Part shown: positions 23,410-35,327 of the stretch, piece after piece
Layout: every line of letters begins with the position of its first letter
Position numbering within the stretch: position 1 is the stretch's first letter
Origin: Porodaedalea pini
Lineage: Eukaryota > Basidiomycota > Agaricomycetes > Hymenochaetales > Hymenochaetaceae
NCBI GenBank assembly: GCA_002794775.1
Contig: NBAY01000005.1
Location: 310,001 to 374,000 of the forward strand
Direction of reading: 5' to 3'
Length of the DNA: 64,000 nucleotides
Notes under the pieces: generated by a model
Databases searched by the model: none
What the model was told of the DNA's origin: nothing
The model's input: only the letters and a program-made list of their open reading frames with translations
Translations under genes and position numbers: made by a program

Positions 23410-26400
23410 CTAACACGCTGCGTCGACCACCGCGTCCCTGTCCTCGACTGAGTCCGGGCGCTTCTCTATTTCAGAGCCAACCACGGCCGCGCCCCCGCCT
23501 CGTATATGCACACGCGCCTTCAGATCTTTTAGATTATCCAACAGGCTTTCCGGACCAGTACTTCCTCGTCGTGACCGCGTTTCTGCAACGGGTGTCGTCG
23601 GCACCGAGGATCCGCGCACAGTACATCGGTCGTCTTCATCGTCATCGTCATTCTCCTCGCTGGTTTCTGAGGCGCTCTCTGAATCATCCTCAGACCCGTC
23701 TGCACCGACCCCATCAGGAGGGGAAGCAGAAGCAGATGGCTCTAACGATCCTTCTTGAGAGTTTTGATCCCCCGCTCCTGTAGGCTTGCTGGAAGAAGCG
23801 CCAGAAGACGAAGAAGCTCCCCGCCCTCGCCACATCGAAGAAAGCGGCGCGAGTCCAAGATACGACTGGATCTGGATACGCGGTAGGCGCGGGCGCAGAG
23901 TGCTTGCCGCGCTTGAGGTTCCCGATTTATTTTCGCTCGCAGGAGATGCTGATGTGTCGGTTGGATCCTCTGCCGCAGCTGAACTTGTAGTTGCACTCCC
24001 AATCGCATCTTTACTGTCGACGTCAGTCAAGCTTTGGCCGTCGTCGACATTAGGGAGCGCAACAGCCCGCCCCTTTGGCGTAGTACTCGAGCCGACCTCG
24101 TCGCTTTCGAGGCTCAACGGAGGCGGTTCTGATTCCCCAGAGCACGTCGCTTCAGCTGTGTAAGGGCTCGGGGACTGTAAGCCAGCCGTGATAGACACCA
24201 CCGAGGGCGAAGGCAGGGGATGCGTCCTTTATCCCGATGTTCCGACGTTTTTTTTTTCGTGGTTCCGGTCCGTTCGAAAGCGTTGGGGAGCGCAGAGACG
24301 AGTGTCGGCACAAAGCAGACGCGGAGGCAATCCAAAGAGGCGGAGGAGGCATGGGCGAATACGTATGTAATCGAGTAAAAGGAAAAAAGAAGCAACACAT
24401 AAACATATGTCAGCGCCGTGTAAACAGAGCAGCAATAAATCAACGCATAAAAAAGAAGAAAATTCGCCGAAGATCCGTCGTTAGCAAAAGGAGTCTAAAT
24501 GTTTGAAGCCAGAAGAACCAGAGGAAGGCTACAAATATGTAAAGAACGGGGAAAACATGATGCGGTGTGTATTCGAGCTCAAAACTCACCTGGGTAGCGC
24601 GCCCTCGCCGCTTGTAAGTGTCAATAGAAGGTTCTTGAGGTTGGGTAATGTATGGCGAAGATCTAGCGCACGCAGATTTCGATCTGCCATAAGCTATGGG
24701 GGTTGTAATCGTCAGATACGAAAAGAAAGCCCCTTAAAATACTGATACAGTCTCTTCACATATCTCCTCCTTGCGCAAATAAGGATGAGGACGAAAGGAT
24801 GCGCACGCACCATCTCAATATCCTTATTCAGCAGAAAAACGGCATACTCAAAGCGATACGTGTCCACTCCCTTCGAGTACAACGGGAACCTGAAAATCGA
24901 AGAAAGTCAAATGACCAAATCAATACAAGCCGTAAACGAAACAGTAGTAAGGAGACAATACCCACATTCGCGGGCCCATCATTGCCGAAATGGGGTCCTT
25001 CACGAGGCTGCGACTCCCGACGTATGTGACGGGGTATACGAGCCGTTGACATAGATAGGCCGCCATGAGGTGCACGAGGAGCGCCGCATACCCCAGAGCG
25101 CTTGCGACGCCATCCTCGCTCACTGCGGGAACTTGCGGAAGCGACAGCGGCGGTGCGGGGTCCGTCCCCTGCAGTGGAATTGGCAAGGGGACGTTCAGGA
25201 TGGTATATAATAAGTCGGGCGGCGAGAGCAGCTCTATAGGAAAAATAAATGCGAGCGTAGAGAGAAGCGTAGTCCGAACGGGCTCGATCTGGCTCTTGAG
25301 GGTATGAACCCGCTTTCTAAGGAATCATGAGTTAGAGTCGAGAAGTAGTTGGAGATGAAAGGGTATAACGCACTTCTCTTCAGCTAACCGTACACCGGCG
25401 TCAAATTCGGTAAGCAGGTTATCTTCATGTAAAGCCCGTGCCTCAGCCATCCGCTTTCGTCGCTGACGGAGTTGTTCTTTCCGAGATGATATGCTGTCCC
25501 GAACTGAACCCGAGGAATTGAGATTGAGAAAAGGCTCGCGAATAATACGAAAGCTTGCTTACCTGATTTTATGCCGTCCTCAAGCAAGTCCCGTTGTTCC
25601 TGCAGGCACTGAAGATGGTATTCGCGCTGTGATGATTCTCGTCGCTGAAATTGTCGTGAGCTTGATTAATTGAGCCCGGTTCCTTTAACGACTCACTAGC
25701 ACAGTACCAGAATCTTCTTCTATAAGGTGGTTACAGCTTCCTAAGACTTCCTGTAACAGATTTTGGGCATCCAGTAGCGACGCCTGCAGAGAAACGAGTC
25801 TAGATGTAGTTTCAATAAGATAATCATCCGGAGAATTCGGAATACGTACTTGACCAGTTCATTGAGGTTGGTACTCTTCAGTTCTCTGCGCGACTTTCGC
25901 TGACGCCCACGATCAAGTGAGAAGGCAGTTCTGGAAGAAGGCCGTCTCCGTGACACTTCAGTATCGGAGTTGTAGCCCGGTGAGAGCGAGCGGCTAGGTG
26001 CTGGAGTCACGCCCAGCAGTGTAGACGGAAGATAGTATGGGCGATTTGAAGGGGAAAGCGTTAATACGAGCGTGTTCGCAGGGAGCTTCCAAGGATGATT
26101 AGCAAGCTATTGCAATGTGAAGATCAACATAATTAACCCAAATGCAGTTGCATTCAAGTGCTCACATCGTCCGGAAGAGGAACCAGGTCAGAAAGGCTTA
26201 AGTCCCATTCATCAAGGACTTTCCATTCACCCCCGTTCTGGTCGTCCTGGCTCTCCTGGCTTGGTTTTTCTTTCTCCTTCCTCTTCACATGCTCTACATT
26301 TCCTACAGGCTGACCCCATTCCGATCCAACATAGCCCCACAAGCGAACAACAACTCTGTCTGCAGACAAATCCGTCCAACGCGCGAAAAGGGCATCTTCC

Positions 26401-27504
26401 GGGTCTAGTGCGAATTTTGGATTCGTCGACGGCCGATGAAACGGAGAGATGAAGATGGGTACGAGAGACGAGCTCGAAGCGGCGGCGGGTGGAGGAGTGA
26501 GAGGTGGGGACTGGGGAAACGTTGCCTTGCGATGAGAGACAGAAGACTGGGGCGTCGTGTTGGCGTTGGAGGTGCTGAAGGAAGGAACAGAGGGAGAAAT
26601 GGTATAGGAATGCGATTTGGCAGACGTAGCAGTTGAAATCGAAGCTGATTGATGAGAGTGTCGCACCGAAGGTGGGGGCGAACTGAGACCAGGATGCTGG
26701 AAATCGACCGAGCCGTTAAGACGCTTTGACACCGCACCCTTCTTGCAGTGCATTTGTGTAATTGGAGAAGAGGGTACAGGAGCAGGCGGAACAGGAGAGC
26801 ACCCGTCATCTTGAGGAAGGTTGATTGTCAGGAAAGTCTCCACGAGTCGAGACCATATGACATCTTCAAGCTGCTTTTGAGAGTTCAGTGTGTCGGTAAA
26901 CAAGCCCGAGGAAGACGTCGAAGCCGCTGCCTGCCATGATGGTGCTGAGTCTTCTGGTAGTGAGGCTTCGGACGCCTTGCGTTGCCTTTGACGAATTTCG
27001 GCAGGGCTCGCATGGGACTGTCTCTTCGTCGGCGGGCTCGACGAGCTGCTGCCCACCACTTGCAGGCTGACCCTCGAGTTCGTGCGTTTCCGGGCATGTG
27101 TGCTACCCGAGACTGTATCGTGTGAGGGTGTTGTTTCGTACTCGTGGTCTGAATGGATACTCTTCAGCGTGTGCACCGACGCTGAGGATATCCGCCTTTT
27201 TCTCCGGCGACCGAGCAAAATGTCTGCATCATCAGGAGCTAGTCCGGAGCCAGCTCCAGCCCCAGCAGGTACAACAGCAGGGCGTTGTGTAAATACTGAT
27301 GCGAGAGAGTCGCGTGCGGGGAAGGGAGAGAGGTTCCGTATTTGGATGGAGGAGATATGCCGGACGCACGGCTGTACGCAAGTTATTGGATGTTGTCAGC
27401 TTTCTGTTTGAAAGGAATGTACAATAGCATACTTGAAGTGAGGTTAAATCAGTGATTTCTCCATCTGCTACTGCAGTATCTCCAGCTATGGCTGTTCTTT
27501 CCAT
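23410..27504 (-). CDS. UVRAG/Vps38-like subunit of PI3-kinase complex II
   Basis: Endosomal and autophagy regulator that partners Vps30/Beclin and Vps34. Exons on the minus strand: 27504-27433, 27371-26166, 26106-25850, 25799-25697, 25644-25563, 25503-25374, 25316-24966, 24889-24811, 24693-24590, 24226-23410; total 3201 nt, 1066 residues, exact frame. The first 430 residues hold RHISSIQIRNLSPFPAR and a C2-like region ending NTLVLTLSPSNRPYYLPS. Charged helices follow (LVSLQASLLDAQNLLQEVL, RKEQLRQRRKRMAEARAL), then the conserved UVRAG core YVGSRSLVKDPISAMMGPRM, FPLYSKGVDTYRFEYAVFLL and NKDIEML. The last 270 residues are acidic and disordered. The final intron (24589-24227, 363 nt) is long for this window; an alternative acceptor near 24530 would end the protein about 12 residues later, so the C-terminal tail is less certain than the rest. 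Confidence 0.82.
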
Positions 27505-27829
27505 GTTGTGTACAATGTCGAACAAGCTTAAGAGTTGCAGGCGAAGGTTGCTAGCCCTATTGCGAGAAGAATCTGTTCAACTCGAAGCCAGTTCGTTGAC
27601 TTGAGTGGTTCTTTCAAGCCAGTAGATCGTGGAAAGTACAGGACATTGGTCGTGCCCGCTGTTGAACGAGCCTCATCGTTGCTGTCCACGGCGAGAACCA
27701 CCCCTTCCACAATAGGCAATCATGATCATGCCAGTGGATCTTCGCGTGCGCTTGTCCGACACGCCAACGTGAGCTTTCCGTCAGAAACGCCTTATATCAC
27801 TCAAATACACACCCGAGCTTCGCGCTAAA
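27505..27829. promoter_or_regulatory. Divergent promoter between Vps38-like gene and unknown gene
   Basis: 325 bp between the two start codons, read outward on both strands. Open frames inside it on both strands lack motifs and are probably chance. No clear TATA or named box. Confidence 0.5.
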
Positions 27830-29572
27830 ATGCCTCCGAAGGGTGCAACCGGGGCGGCGCGTCCACAACACGCGCGTAAGCCGTCGACAGTCAACGCAGG
27901 CGCAGATCGTGATCCTGTTTCGGCGAAGGAGAAGAGCAAGGGCAAGGAGAAGGAGAAGGAAAAGGAAAAGGGCAAAAAGGATATGAAAGAAACCATGCTC
28001 CCACCTCCGCCTCCTCCAAAGCCACTAGCAATTCTCGAGCCGGAGCTGGGAGCTTTGGAAGAAAGCTTGAAGGTGTGTTGAAGTCAAGGGCCGTACGGGG
28101 CAGCAAGTGACTGAATTCACGACAAATAGAATACAACTGTCACGACAGCTCAAATATTTAGGTTCTATGCGGACACGAAGAGACTGTACGTACGCTCGTG
28201 CAATGTTGAACCAAGATGTTTAACATTCGTATCACAGGGATGTTCAGAGATATGCTCCTCGCCCTCCTCGTTCCATGACTTCTGCCCTCGAACACGAACT
28301 TGGACGATATGATCAGATATGTGACGCTTTAGATGCTCATCTCGTGAGTCTGCCCGTATCACTCTTTGTTCAGATCGCTAATTATTGACCCTTAGACCCG
28401 TGCAATTGCAGTACTTCAACGTGACCTCACGCGGGAAGAGAATCGAATTCACGAGGAAGAGGTGGAGAAGGCGCGCGCGAAAGCCTTTGAGGCCTCAACA
28501 GCTGATGTGGACGTCCAAATGACAAATGTCCCCGGGCCTTCGAGCGAGGCTGATATAAAGTCTCAACAAGCCATGCCATCTGGTGCAGTGGCAGGGACAG
28601 GGAAGGTTCCCCTCCGTCGCCCGTCAAAAATATCACTTTCGACGCTTCACCGAAGCCCATTCCCCTTGAAACTAGATCTCTCATCTGCCTCTCTACGTTT
28701 AGGTACGGATGAGGGCGGCCTGAACATGTCTGCGTTGGGTAATTTGAGTGCTCTTGGCTCGTTGGGTACGATGGGTGTAAGTGGTATCTCTGGGCTCGCT
28801 TCACCAGGTAAATGCTGTCATTTTTCTTCTTGCTGTCTTCTTGGATGCTCACTGCAACTCCGAAGTGACACTCGCGCCAAAATCTGCGCGGCCTATGGCA
28901 CCCGGGGAGCTCCCACCTGATGTCCTTGCCGCTCTTGCGTCCGCTTCAGGGGTGGGAAACCAGAACATGCATATACCGAACTCGAACCAGCATGTGGACA
29001 TCGACTTAACGCTGGACGAGGACTTGCGAGTACCTGCGAACATGGGACTGATAGGTGCCGGCAACTCTGTAGACAAGCCGATCGAGCTTGATCTTGACCT
29101 GGATGTTCACATGTCTGATCTCGCCTCTGATATATTCGGAGAACAGAGTGGCGACGGCACACAACAGTCGGGACCATCAGCGGGTACCGATATGGACGAC
29201 TTGTTTGGCCCAGAAACGGCTAGTACATCAGCTGCAGCTGGGCCTAATGACCCCACGGCGGAGATGGATATGAGCATGTTACTATCAGAGAACCAGGGGC
29301 ACGACGATGCGCTCTTTGCATCGCTTGATGTTGGGAACAATGGGCCCGGCGGCGACACATCAGGCGCGCAATCAGGAGTAGATGCTGCTCCAAATGAAGG
29401 AGGCGGGGAGGATGCAGCTTTTGATTACTCACAGCTTGGAATGTTCTTCAATGATGCGCCAAACCAGGAAGAGATTGACATGATGGAACGTTTTCTCAAG
29501 TTGGATGACTCAGGCGGGGCCGGTGAGGCATCAGGTTCTGGTAGCAGTGCAGCACCTCCAGCAACTACATGA
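27830..29572 (+). CDS. Unknown acidic, low-complexity protein (probably nuclear)
   Basis: Exons: 27830-28072, 28130-28185, 28238-28343, 28396-28807, 28866-29572; total 1524 nt, 507 residues, exact frame. Residues 30-55 are a Lys/Glu run (KGKEKEKEKEKGKKD), followed by LPPPPPPKPLAILEPELGAL. Residues about 80-160 look folded and helical (TTAQIFRFYADTKRL, LEHELGRYDQICDALDAHLT, IAVLQRDLTREENRIHEEE). The second half has repeated acidic-hydrophobic motifs (DIDLTLDEDL, IELDLDLDVHM, MDMSMLLSE) and ends DYSQLGMFFNDA with MERFLKLDD, typical of activation or cofactor-binding regions. I do not recognise the family. A Mediator-like or other transcription cofactor is a guess from composition only. Confidence 0.75.
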
Positions 29573-29828
29573 TAGAATCACCATATTTCTTTCTTTTGTG
29601 AGAAGCTTATTGGTCAAACGCGTAGTGGCGTTGTGGCGCCTTTAGACGTGACGTGTGTCACAGAACGCGTGACACACGCGTTTAAATGTTTGAATAGGAG
29701 ATTGCTTCCGTTTCTTAGGCCGCGGTGCTGTAATAGTAATACTATAAGTACAAAGGCAAGCGGCGCACTCGAAGCCTCTTCTTGCTTCTTCCACAATCAC
29801 CGTGCAACTTTACTCACGGTGGGCCGCC
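29573..29828. promoter_or_regulatory. Promoter of SprT/GCNA-like gene with three MluI-type boxes
   Basis: ACGCGT, the core of the fungal MCB site bound by MBF, occurs at 29618-29623, 29665-29670 and 29676-29681, about 150-210 bp before the start codon of a DNA-repair-type protease. The last two overlap a perfect 10-bp inverted repeat: CGTGTGTCAC at 29652-29661 and GTGACACACG at 29669-29678, with a 7-nt spacer. MBF binding here is inferred from motif identity. Confidence 0.55.
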
Positions 29829-32177
29829 ATGTCCCCTGACGGCGGCAATGGCCTCCGCAGGACTTCGTCGCTCGTGCTCAGCTCGCCGACAAAGAGCAGT
29901 GCACCGGGGAGACGGCCTGGTAAAGGTGCAGTCGAAGTCGAGGTTGCGCCTGACAGCGAAGAGGGGAACAAGAAGAAACCACGGTGTGTGTTAAAGTATG
30001 ATCGTGCGCGTCTTTCGGATTTGGCTGACAGGTACTGGTAGAGCATTTGAAGGAGAAATTATTGATTTATTTTCGGACTCGGACGATGATATCGAGCCGT
30101 ACGTGTAATCTTCTCATACTACGCCCAATTCCGAATCCTTTTCTTTCCATTCCAGTTCTCGCAGTACAACACAGAAGAAGACTGTATCTGTTGACCGCCG
30201 GTCCGACCCTTTCTTGGGCTCGCCAAGGAAACTCGCACGTACGCCATCTAAACTGTCTAAAGCGACCGTTCAAGAGATTGAAAGCGATGAGTCCGATGTG
30301 CAACCACATTAGTGAGTCATGCAGCCCGAGATCTCCTCAAATACGCTCAATGTTTTTAACTGTAGCACTCCAAAGGCCGGCAAAGCACCTTGGACCCGTC
30401 GAACGGTCATTTCGGACTCCGAAGACGAATCAGACACAGGGGCTCGTACTGAAATCATAGAGGGCTCAGGTATAGAAAGAATCGACGATAAAAGCGATGG
30501 AGCAATACTCGTTTTAGATGATCCGCCCTCTTCGCGCAAGCCTGCTGTTCGGGCTGGCGCGTTTCCATCGAAGCCGAAGCCGAAGAGGCCCCCTGTTGCC
30601 CCACTTGTGCATTCAACGTCGAGCGGTGGCCAGATCATCATAGCAGACCCTTCACCCGTTCAGACTCCAGTGTTGGCTCGGCCGAAGGGCATTCCCGGGA
30701 CGCAGGCTAAGCTGCCAGACTTTTTTGCGCCCGGAGGTAAAGCTCGGGAGAAGGGGAATGCAAGGGATAACATCGAGGCAGGCACGATCGCTGCTACACC
30801 CTCAACACCAGCTATACCTGTAACACCGGCGTGTGCCAAGTCCTCCGCAAAGCGCAAGACCAAGAAAGCGCTGCAACAAGAAAAGCAGGCGCATTTGGCT
30901 GCGTACGCGCAGGCTCTCTTCGACGAGTTGAATGTGTCGGTCTTCAAGAGCCGGCTACCGAAGCAAACACCGCTTGTGTGGAACAACAGGCTCTTAGCTA
31001 CTGCGGGTCGCGCTAAGTGGCATAGGTAGGCATTACTGATCCTCAATGTTTGGCGAATGTCATCATTTTAATATATTTTCATAGGAATGGCCAAGGTGTG
31101 GAGACTACATGCATTGAACTCGCTACTAAAGTACTTGACTGTGAAGGTACGCCGGCTCCCTTTCTCGTGATTCTGCCATTTTGATACATTATGTATTAGA
31201 ACGCATTCGTAACACGCTCTCGCATGAGATGTGCCACCTTGCATGCTGGGTGATCAACTGCAACCCGAAGGAGAACCATGGCAGGGTATGGCAAGGCTGG
31301 TATGTTCCCTCATTCCTTGGCATCCTCCTGCCTAGTTTATAGACTTATATATTTAACTACAGGGTGGACGAGGTTATGGAGAAGAGACCTGACATTGCGA
31401 TCTCGGTGAGTCACAAGTTGTCTAATTTCTGAACTGTGATTTCTTATCGATAGATTATGCAGACAAAGCACTCCTATGACATCGCGTACAAATTTGAGTG
31501 GCAATGCCAGACCGCTGCCTGCAAAAAAATGTATGTGTAATATACGTTTGGGTGGTAAGGCATGGTGATCTCACTCCGAATCGTATGTCAACAAGTTACG
31601 GCCGTCACAGCAACTCCATCGATACCACAAAGAGCAGTATGTTTCCCTTCTTTGTCGTGCTCTGCGTCGGTTACTGATGTGACCATGGTGTAGTTTGTGG
31701 CGTATGCAAAGTAGGCGAACTCGTCCCACTCTTCCAGACGCGAGCGAGAAAGAGCAAGGCCGCCAGCAAAATGGCAGCGGACAAGACGCTTGGTACATAT
31801 TCACAGTGATACAGTCACATAACTTATTGATGTTGAGGCGGACTTCAGACTCTCCTGTGCTTAGCGCACGCCGACCTGCCGGTACAGGTACGCCTACCCC
31901 CTCGCGCCTCAAGGCCGTGCAGCACGACGGTGCGATCCTCGTTACCTCCGACTCTGGCACGGAGCATGAAGCGGTATCAGGTTCAGACACTGACACTGAC
32001 GACTGTGTCGTCGTCGTCGAGCCGAAAGGCTGCTCACAATCGACCATTAAAATCAGGTCCTCCGACGTTGACGACAGTCACAAGGAAAACAATGCCAATA
32101 CCAAGGGGGGTGTACACACAGACGACGTCCGCAAGCTCGTCACACACATGTCCATTATTGATCTTACTGATGAATGA
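29829..32177 (+). CDS. SprT-family metalloprotease, GCNA-like (DNA-protein crosslink repair)
   Basis: Exons: 29829-29983, 30042-30098, 30156-30311, 30366-31025, 31085-31146, 31200-31299, 31363-31405, 31454-31530, 31596-31636, 31694-31792, 31849-32177; total 1779 nt, 592 residues, exact frame. The start lies in the good context GCCGCCATGT. A long acidic disordered N-terminus carries SUMO-interaction-like cores (EIIDLFSDSDDD, GAILVLDD). The SprT domain starts near residue 300 (LFDELNVSVFKSRLP, LVWNNRLLATAGRA). The zinc site HEMCH is at 372-376, followed by GRVWQGWVDEVM, and a zinc ribbon with CQTAAC and CGVCKVGEL. The tail ends in another SIM-like IIDLTDE. This layout is that of GCNA/ACRC proteins, which act on DNA-protein crosslinks in the nucleus. 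Confidence 0.88.
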
Positions 32178-32913
32178 GTCTGTACTACAGTACTCCATCC
32201 CTCCTTTCCTTCCTCTTCACGACTTTCCTTATCGAGTGACTCCAATTCTTTCCTCAATTTTGTTAATTCCTCTATGTCTTCGTTCTCTGTTGTCCCGTGT
32301 CTCGGTTACTTGTGCTAATTTTTGTTGTGCATATGCTTGTTAAAGTTGTAGACCTGTTGGTTTGTCTGCTTACAGTAGTTTTCTTGATTAGTATTGTTGC
32401 TGGTCTGAGCCTGATGAACAATTCAGTTTGCCGTGCACGCATTGGTACTTACGTATGAACATTCAGCGGAATTGTAGCACTCTGAATCACTTCGCAGGAA
32501 AATCCAAGGCGTTCCGATGTCCACAGAATACGGTTCATTTTAAACTGTCCCTAGGCCGAGGCACCTCCTCACGTCTGCTTTATATCTTCCTCTTGATTCA
32601 AAACAGGTGTGAGCCACAGAACGTTCACCAATCACGATCAATCCAGTCTTATGCAGACATGATGCAACAACGATGATAAACATATTGACTGGGAAAGACT
32701 CGGTTAAAAAAACACATATCAAGAATACAAGGAGCACAGCCAAGAAGAGTACATGCATTTTCAATACATAGCGTTTTCGACAGCGAATACAGCAATAGCG
32801 ACGATACAGAGCTTCCAGAAAGGAAGCGAAGGAGAAAAACGAAATCGATGATGCGTAAGAAGTTCTATAAGAATGCCCTGGGGATCGTAAGCTCGTAACG
32901 CAACTGATTATGA
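32178..32913. other. Convergent intergenic gap
   Basis: 3' flanks of the SprT-like gene (plus) and the second NYN gene (minus). TC-rich stretch near 32185-32310. No further gene was supported. Confidence 0.5.
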
Positions 32914-34877
32914 TCAGTAATAGTCAGGGTGCAGCGACACAGAAACCGTCTTCCCCTTCTTTCCTCCATGCTCGAGTAGGACAATGCCCATATTTTCCGC
33001 TCTCCTTATGTATCCTTTCGGTTTCGAGAGTCCTAAACGTGCATATACGAGCGGATCTCGCTTTCGGAGCTTTGGAGACAGGCTGCCCCGTCTGATAGTG
33101 AACTGCCCCAACATGCGCAGAGCCCTTAATTCATCGATGAGAACTTTGAAGATTGGATCAATCGGTTTGTTGTAAGAATGAGTCGGCGGTGCCGATGGCG
33201 TTTCTTGCTCTGAAGGATGTACGATGCCAGAAAGTGGGTTATGAGGAATTTGTGTAGAAGCTTCGAACCTGTCGGGTGACTGAAAACCTCGTCCAGCATA
33301 TCCGGATTGAGTAGCCTGTGCACGCAGGAAAACATATCCAGCCTTCGTCTCCCAATTTATGCCTGTGAAGAAGATGATATTCGCATGCTGGGCAGATTCA
33401 AGGTACTCTCTAAGCCCACTGACTCCAGCAGTCTTGAAGACCCATGGGTTAGCTTCGAGGAGTAAAGGCTCGAGACTACTGCACGCTGTGCTGAGTCGTC
33501 CAAGGGAGCGTTCGCCTTCCAGTACCTCAATTAGATCCGAGAACATATCGACAGCTGAAGAAGAGAGCCCTGCCAACGGAACCGCGTGCGATGATTCCGT
33601 GATAAAAGCGGATGGCGGCGCTTCTCCACTAACGACTTCTGCAAAAAAGGAAGGTATTCTACTCATGATTTCGGGTAAAGCTGGCGTAAGGATAAAATCG
33701 AACAGAAGTAAATAGCGGCATCTTTACTACAACAGTTGATTTACCTGGGCGCTTTCCAGCATCTTCTCCGGCTTCCTCGTCGTCGTCATCCTGGTCTACG
33801 CGTGTGGCTTCGCTCTTCGTATCGCTTAGAGAAGATGACCTCTTATCACATGTGTTAAGCTTGTCCTCTTGAGTCGGCCAAGCACTCCCAATATCTTCCT
33901 CTAGACATGAAACTAGAGTATAGTCGTCCAGGTCTGCATAAGCAGCTTGAGCCGTGAAGACATCTTGAGGTGGCACAGTGTCGTTGTTCTCCAGCATGGC
34001 TGACTCGTGAATCTCGTGTGTGGAATCCGCAAGAGCCCCAGCGTAGCCTCCAGACATCGTATCATCATCCTCCACGCCCTGCATATCAGTGCGATCTTCT
34101 GCTGTGAGTGTGTGTAGAGAAACTCGGGAGACTGTTTTGGCGCTCGCGAGAGCAGTAGGTGGCATCGACGATTCCGTACGAATGAGGTCTGGTGGAAAGC
34201 CTTCTTGACCAGAAAAGCTTGGCTTTCGAACGGGCTCATCAACAAGCATAAGTATATCGGCTCTCCAGTCTAAAATCCCATTTGCTAGGCATTCCAGACT
34301 GCGATGCGTGGCCCGCGGCGGAGAGATGATGAATACATCATGTCCTCTCATGCGAAGTATCGATACCGCATATGTAAAATCTTGATCACCGGTTATTAGC
34401 ACGAGTGTCTTCTTTCCCTGTCCTTCAAGAGCAAAGACCAGAAGATCGACTGTGCATGCATTTAGTGAGTATTTATGAGAAAGACTTTCACCTGTGGAAA
34501 CTCTCTTACCCAGCAAGACTTTGTCAGCCACGTCCTTTTTACTCGAACTGTGCGGCGTGTGAATCAGAGAAACACCTGTCGAGGTAATCAGTAAAGCATG
34601 CAAAGAGCTTGATCTTCCATCTACGCACCTGAAGACTGGAGCTCATGTTGCTGGACGCCCTTCGAAGCCTCCCGGTTCACATCAAAGTAGGCTTTGAATA
34701 CAGAAATAATTCCAAACGGCTGGACAGTCTTCCGGATTCTCTCGACCACTGTATATCCAGACATGAAGGATGGTGGATGGCAGTTCTCTATGGGGCACAT
34801 ATTAATACCATGTCAATTCTGTCCATCCTTACTCAAAGCGACTCACCATAATCCCAGAAGATCCCCACTGGATTCAT
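32914..34877 (-). CDS. NYN-domain endonuclease-like protein with two LOTUS/OST-HTH-like domains (copy 2)
   Basis: Exons on the minus strand: 34877-34847, 34787-34629, 34575-34510, 34449-33745, 33680-32914; total 1728 nt, 575 residues, exact frame. Splice positions and phases match copy 1 one for one, and exon 2 has the same length (159 nt), so the two are true duplicates. The NYN domain starts GIFWDYENCHPPS and contains LITGDQDFTYAVSILRMRGH; the Asp residues of FWD and GDxDF are kept. Two winged-helix segments follow at about 366-440 (LIEVLEGERSLGRLS) and 497-575 (VLIDELRALRML). The middle LOTUS-like domain of copy 1 has no counterpart here, and the linker is shorter. Likely an RNA-binding nuclease; substrate unknown. 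Confidence 0.85.
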
Positions 34878-35224
34878 GATTAGAATGAATGCTTATATTA
34901 GTCGGAGACAGTATGGACCAAATCTAGATCGAAAGCACGAAGCACGGCTGAGATGGACGGACGACTTGACAACTGATGTACCTCTTGGTCTCATAAAAAA
35001 GTACGCGGACCGTTAGTACAAAACTGACCGCGAGGCCAGTACTGAGCCTGTCTGGCTATGTAGTCAGCTCTGGTTTGAAAGCAGATGAAATTCTTAGAGG
35101 TCGCTACAAAGGAGTCGACCTCGCGCGCCCCTCATGGAATACGCAAGGCACAGTCACGTGGTTGTCCCTTGTATTAATTACTGTAAATGTTCGTGCTATA
35201 TTTCTATTATGACAACTATGCATC
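34878..35224. promoter_or_regulatory. Region between NYN copy 2 and tRNA-Lys (unoccupied counterpart of the LINE 1 site)
   Basis: 347 bp. It holds a CACGTG E-box at 35155-35160 inside GCAAGGCACAGTCACGTGG. The matching site beside NYN copy 1 is GCGAGGCACGCGTAAG followed by CACGTG, where the LINE is inserted. Once the element and one duplication are removed, the copy 1 spacer is about 315 bp, close to the 347 bp here. Confidence 0.6.
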
Positions 35225-35319
35225 GCCCGCCTAGCTCAATCGGATAGAGCGTCAGACTCTTATGAGACCATGGTATGGGTGTTATCTGAAGGCTGCGAGT
35301 TCGACCCTCGCGGTGGGCT
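35225..35319 (+). tRNA. tRNA-Lys (anticodon CTT) with 21-nt intron
   Basis: Acceptor stem GCCCGCC pairs with GGTGGGC. The A box is TAGCTCAATCGGATAGAG and the B box is GAGTTCGACCC inside a paired T arm (GCGAG/CTCGC). The anticodon stem TCAGA/TCTGA encloses C-T-CTT-A; a 21-nt insert after base 37 is at the standard position for nuclear tRNA introns. The discriminator base is T, which is unusual. A T8 run follows at 35328. Confidence 0.92.
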
Positions 35320-35327
35320 AGTTATAA

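Noticed and set aside
27528..27828. Open frames on both strands in the divergent promoter
   Set aside because: No motif, no splice signals in phase, and they overlap each other and two start-proximal regions.
29652..29678. Inverted repeat as a transcription terminator hairpin
   Set aside because: It lies upstream of a Pol II gene in a eukaryote, has no T-run, and overlaps MluI-type boxes; a protein-binding site is the simpler reading.
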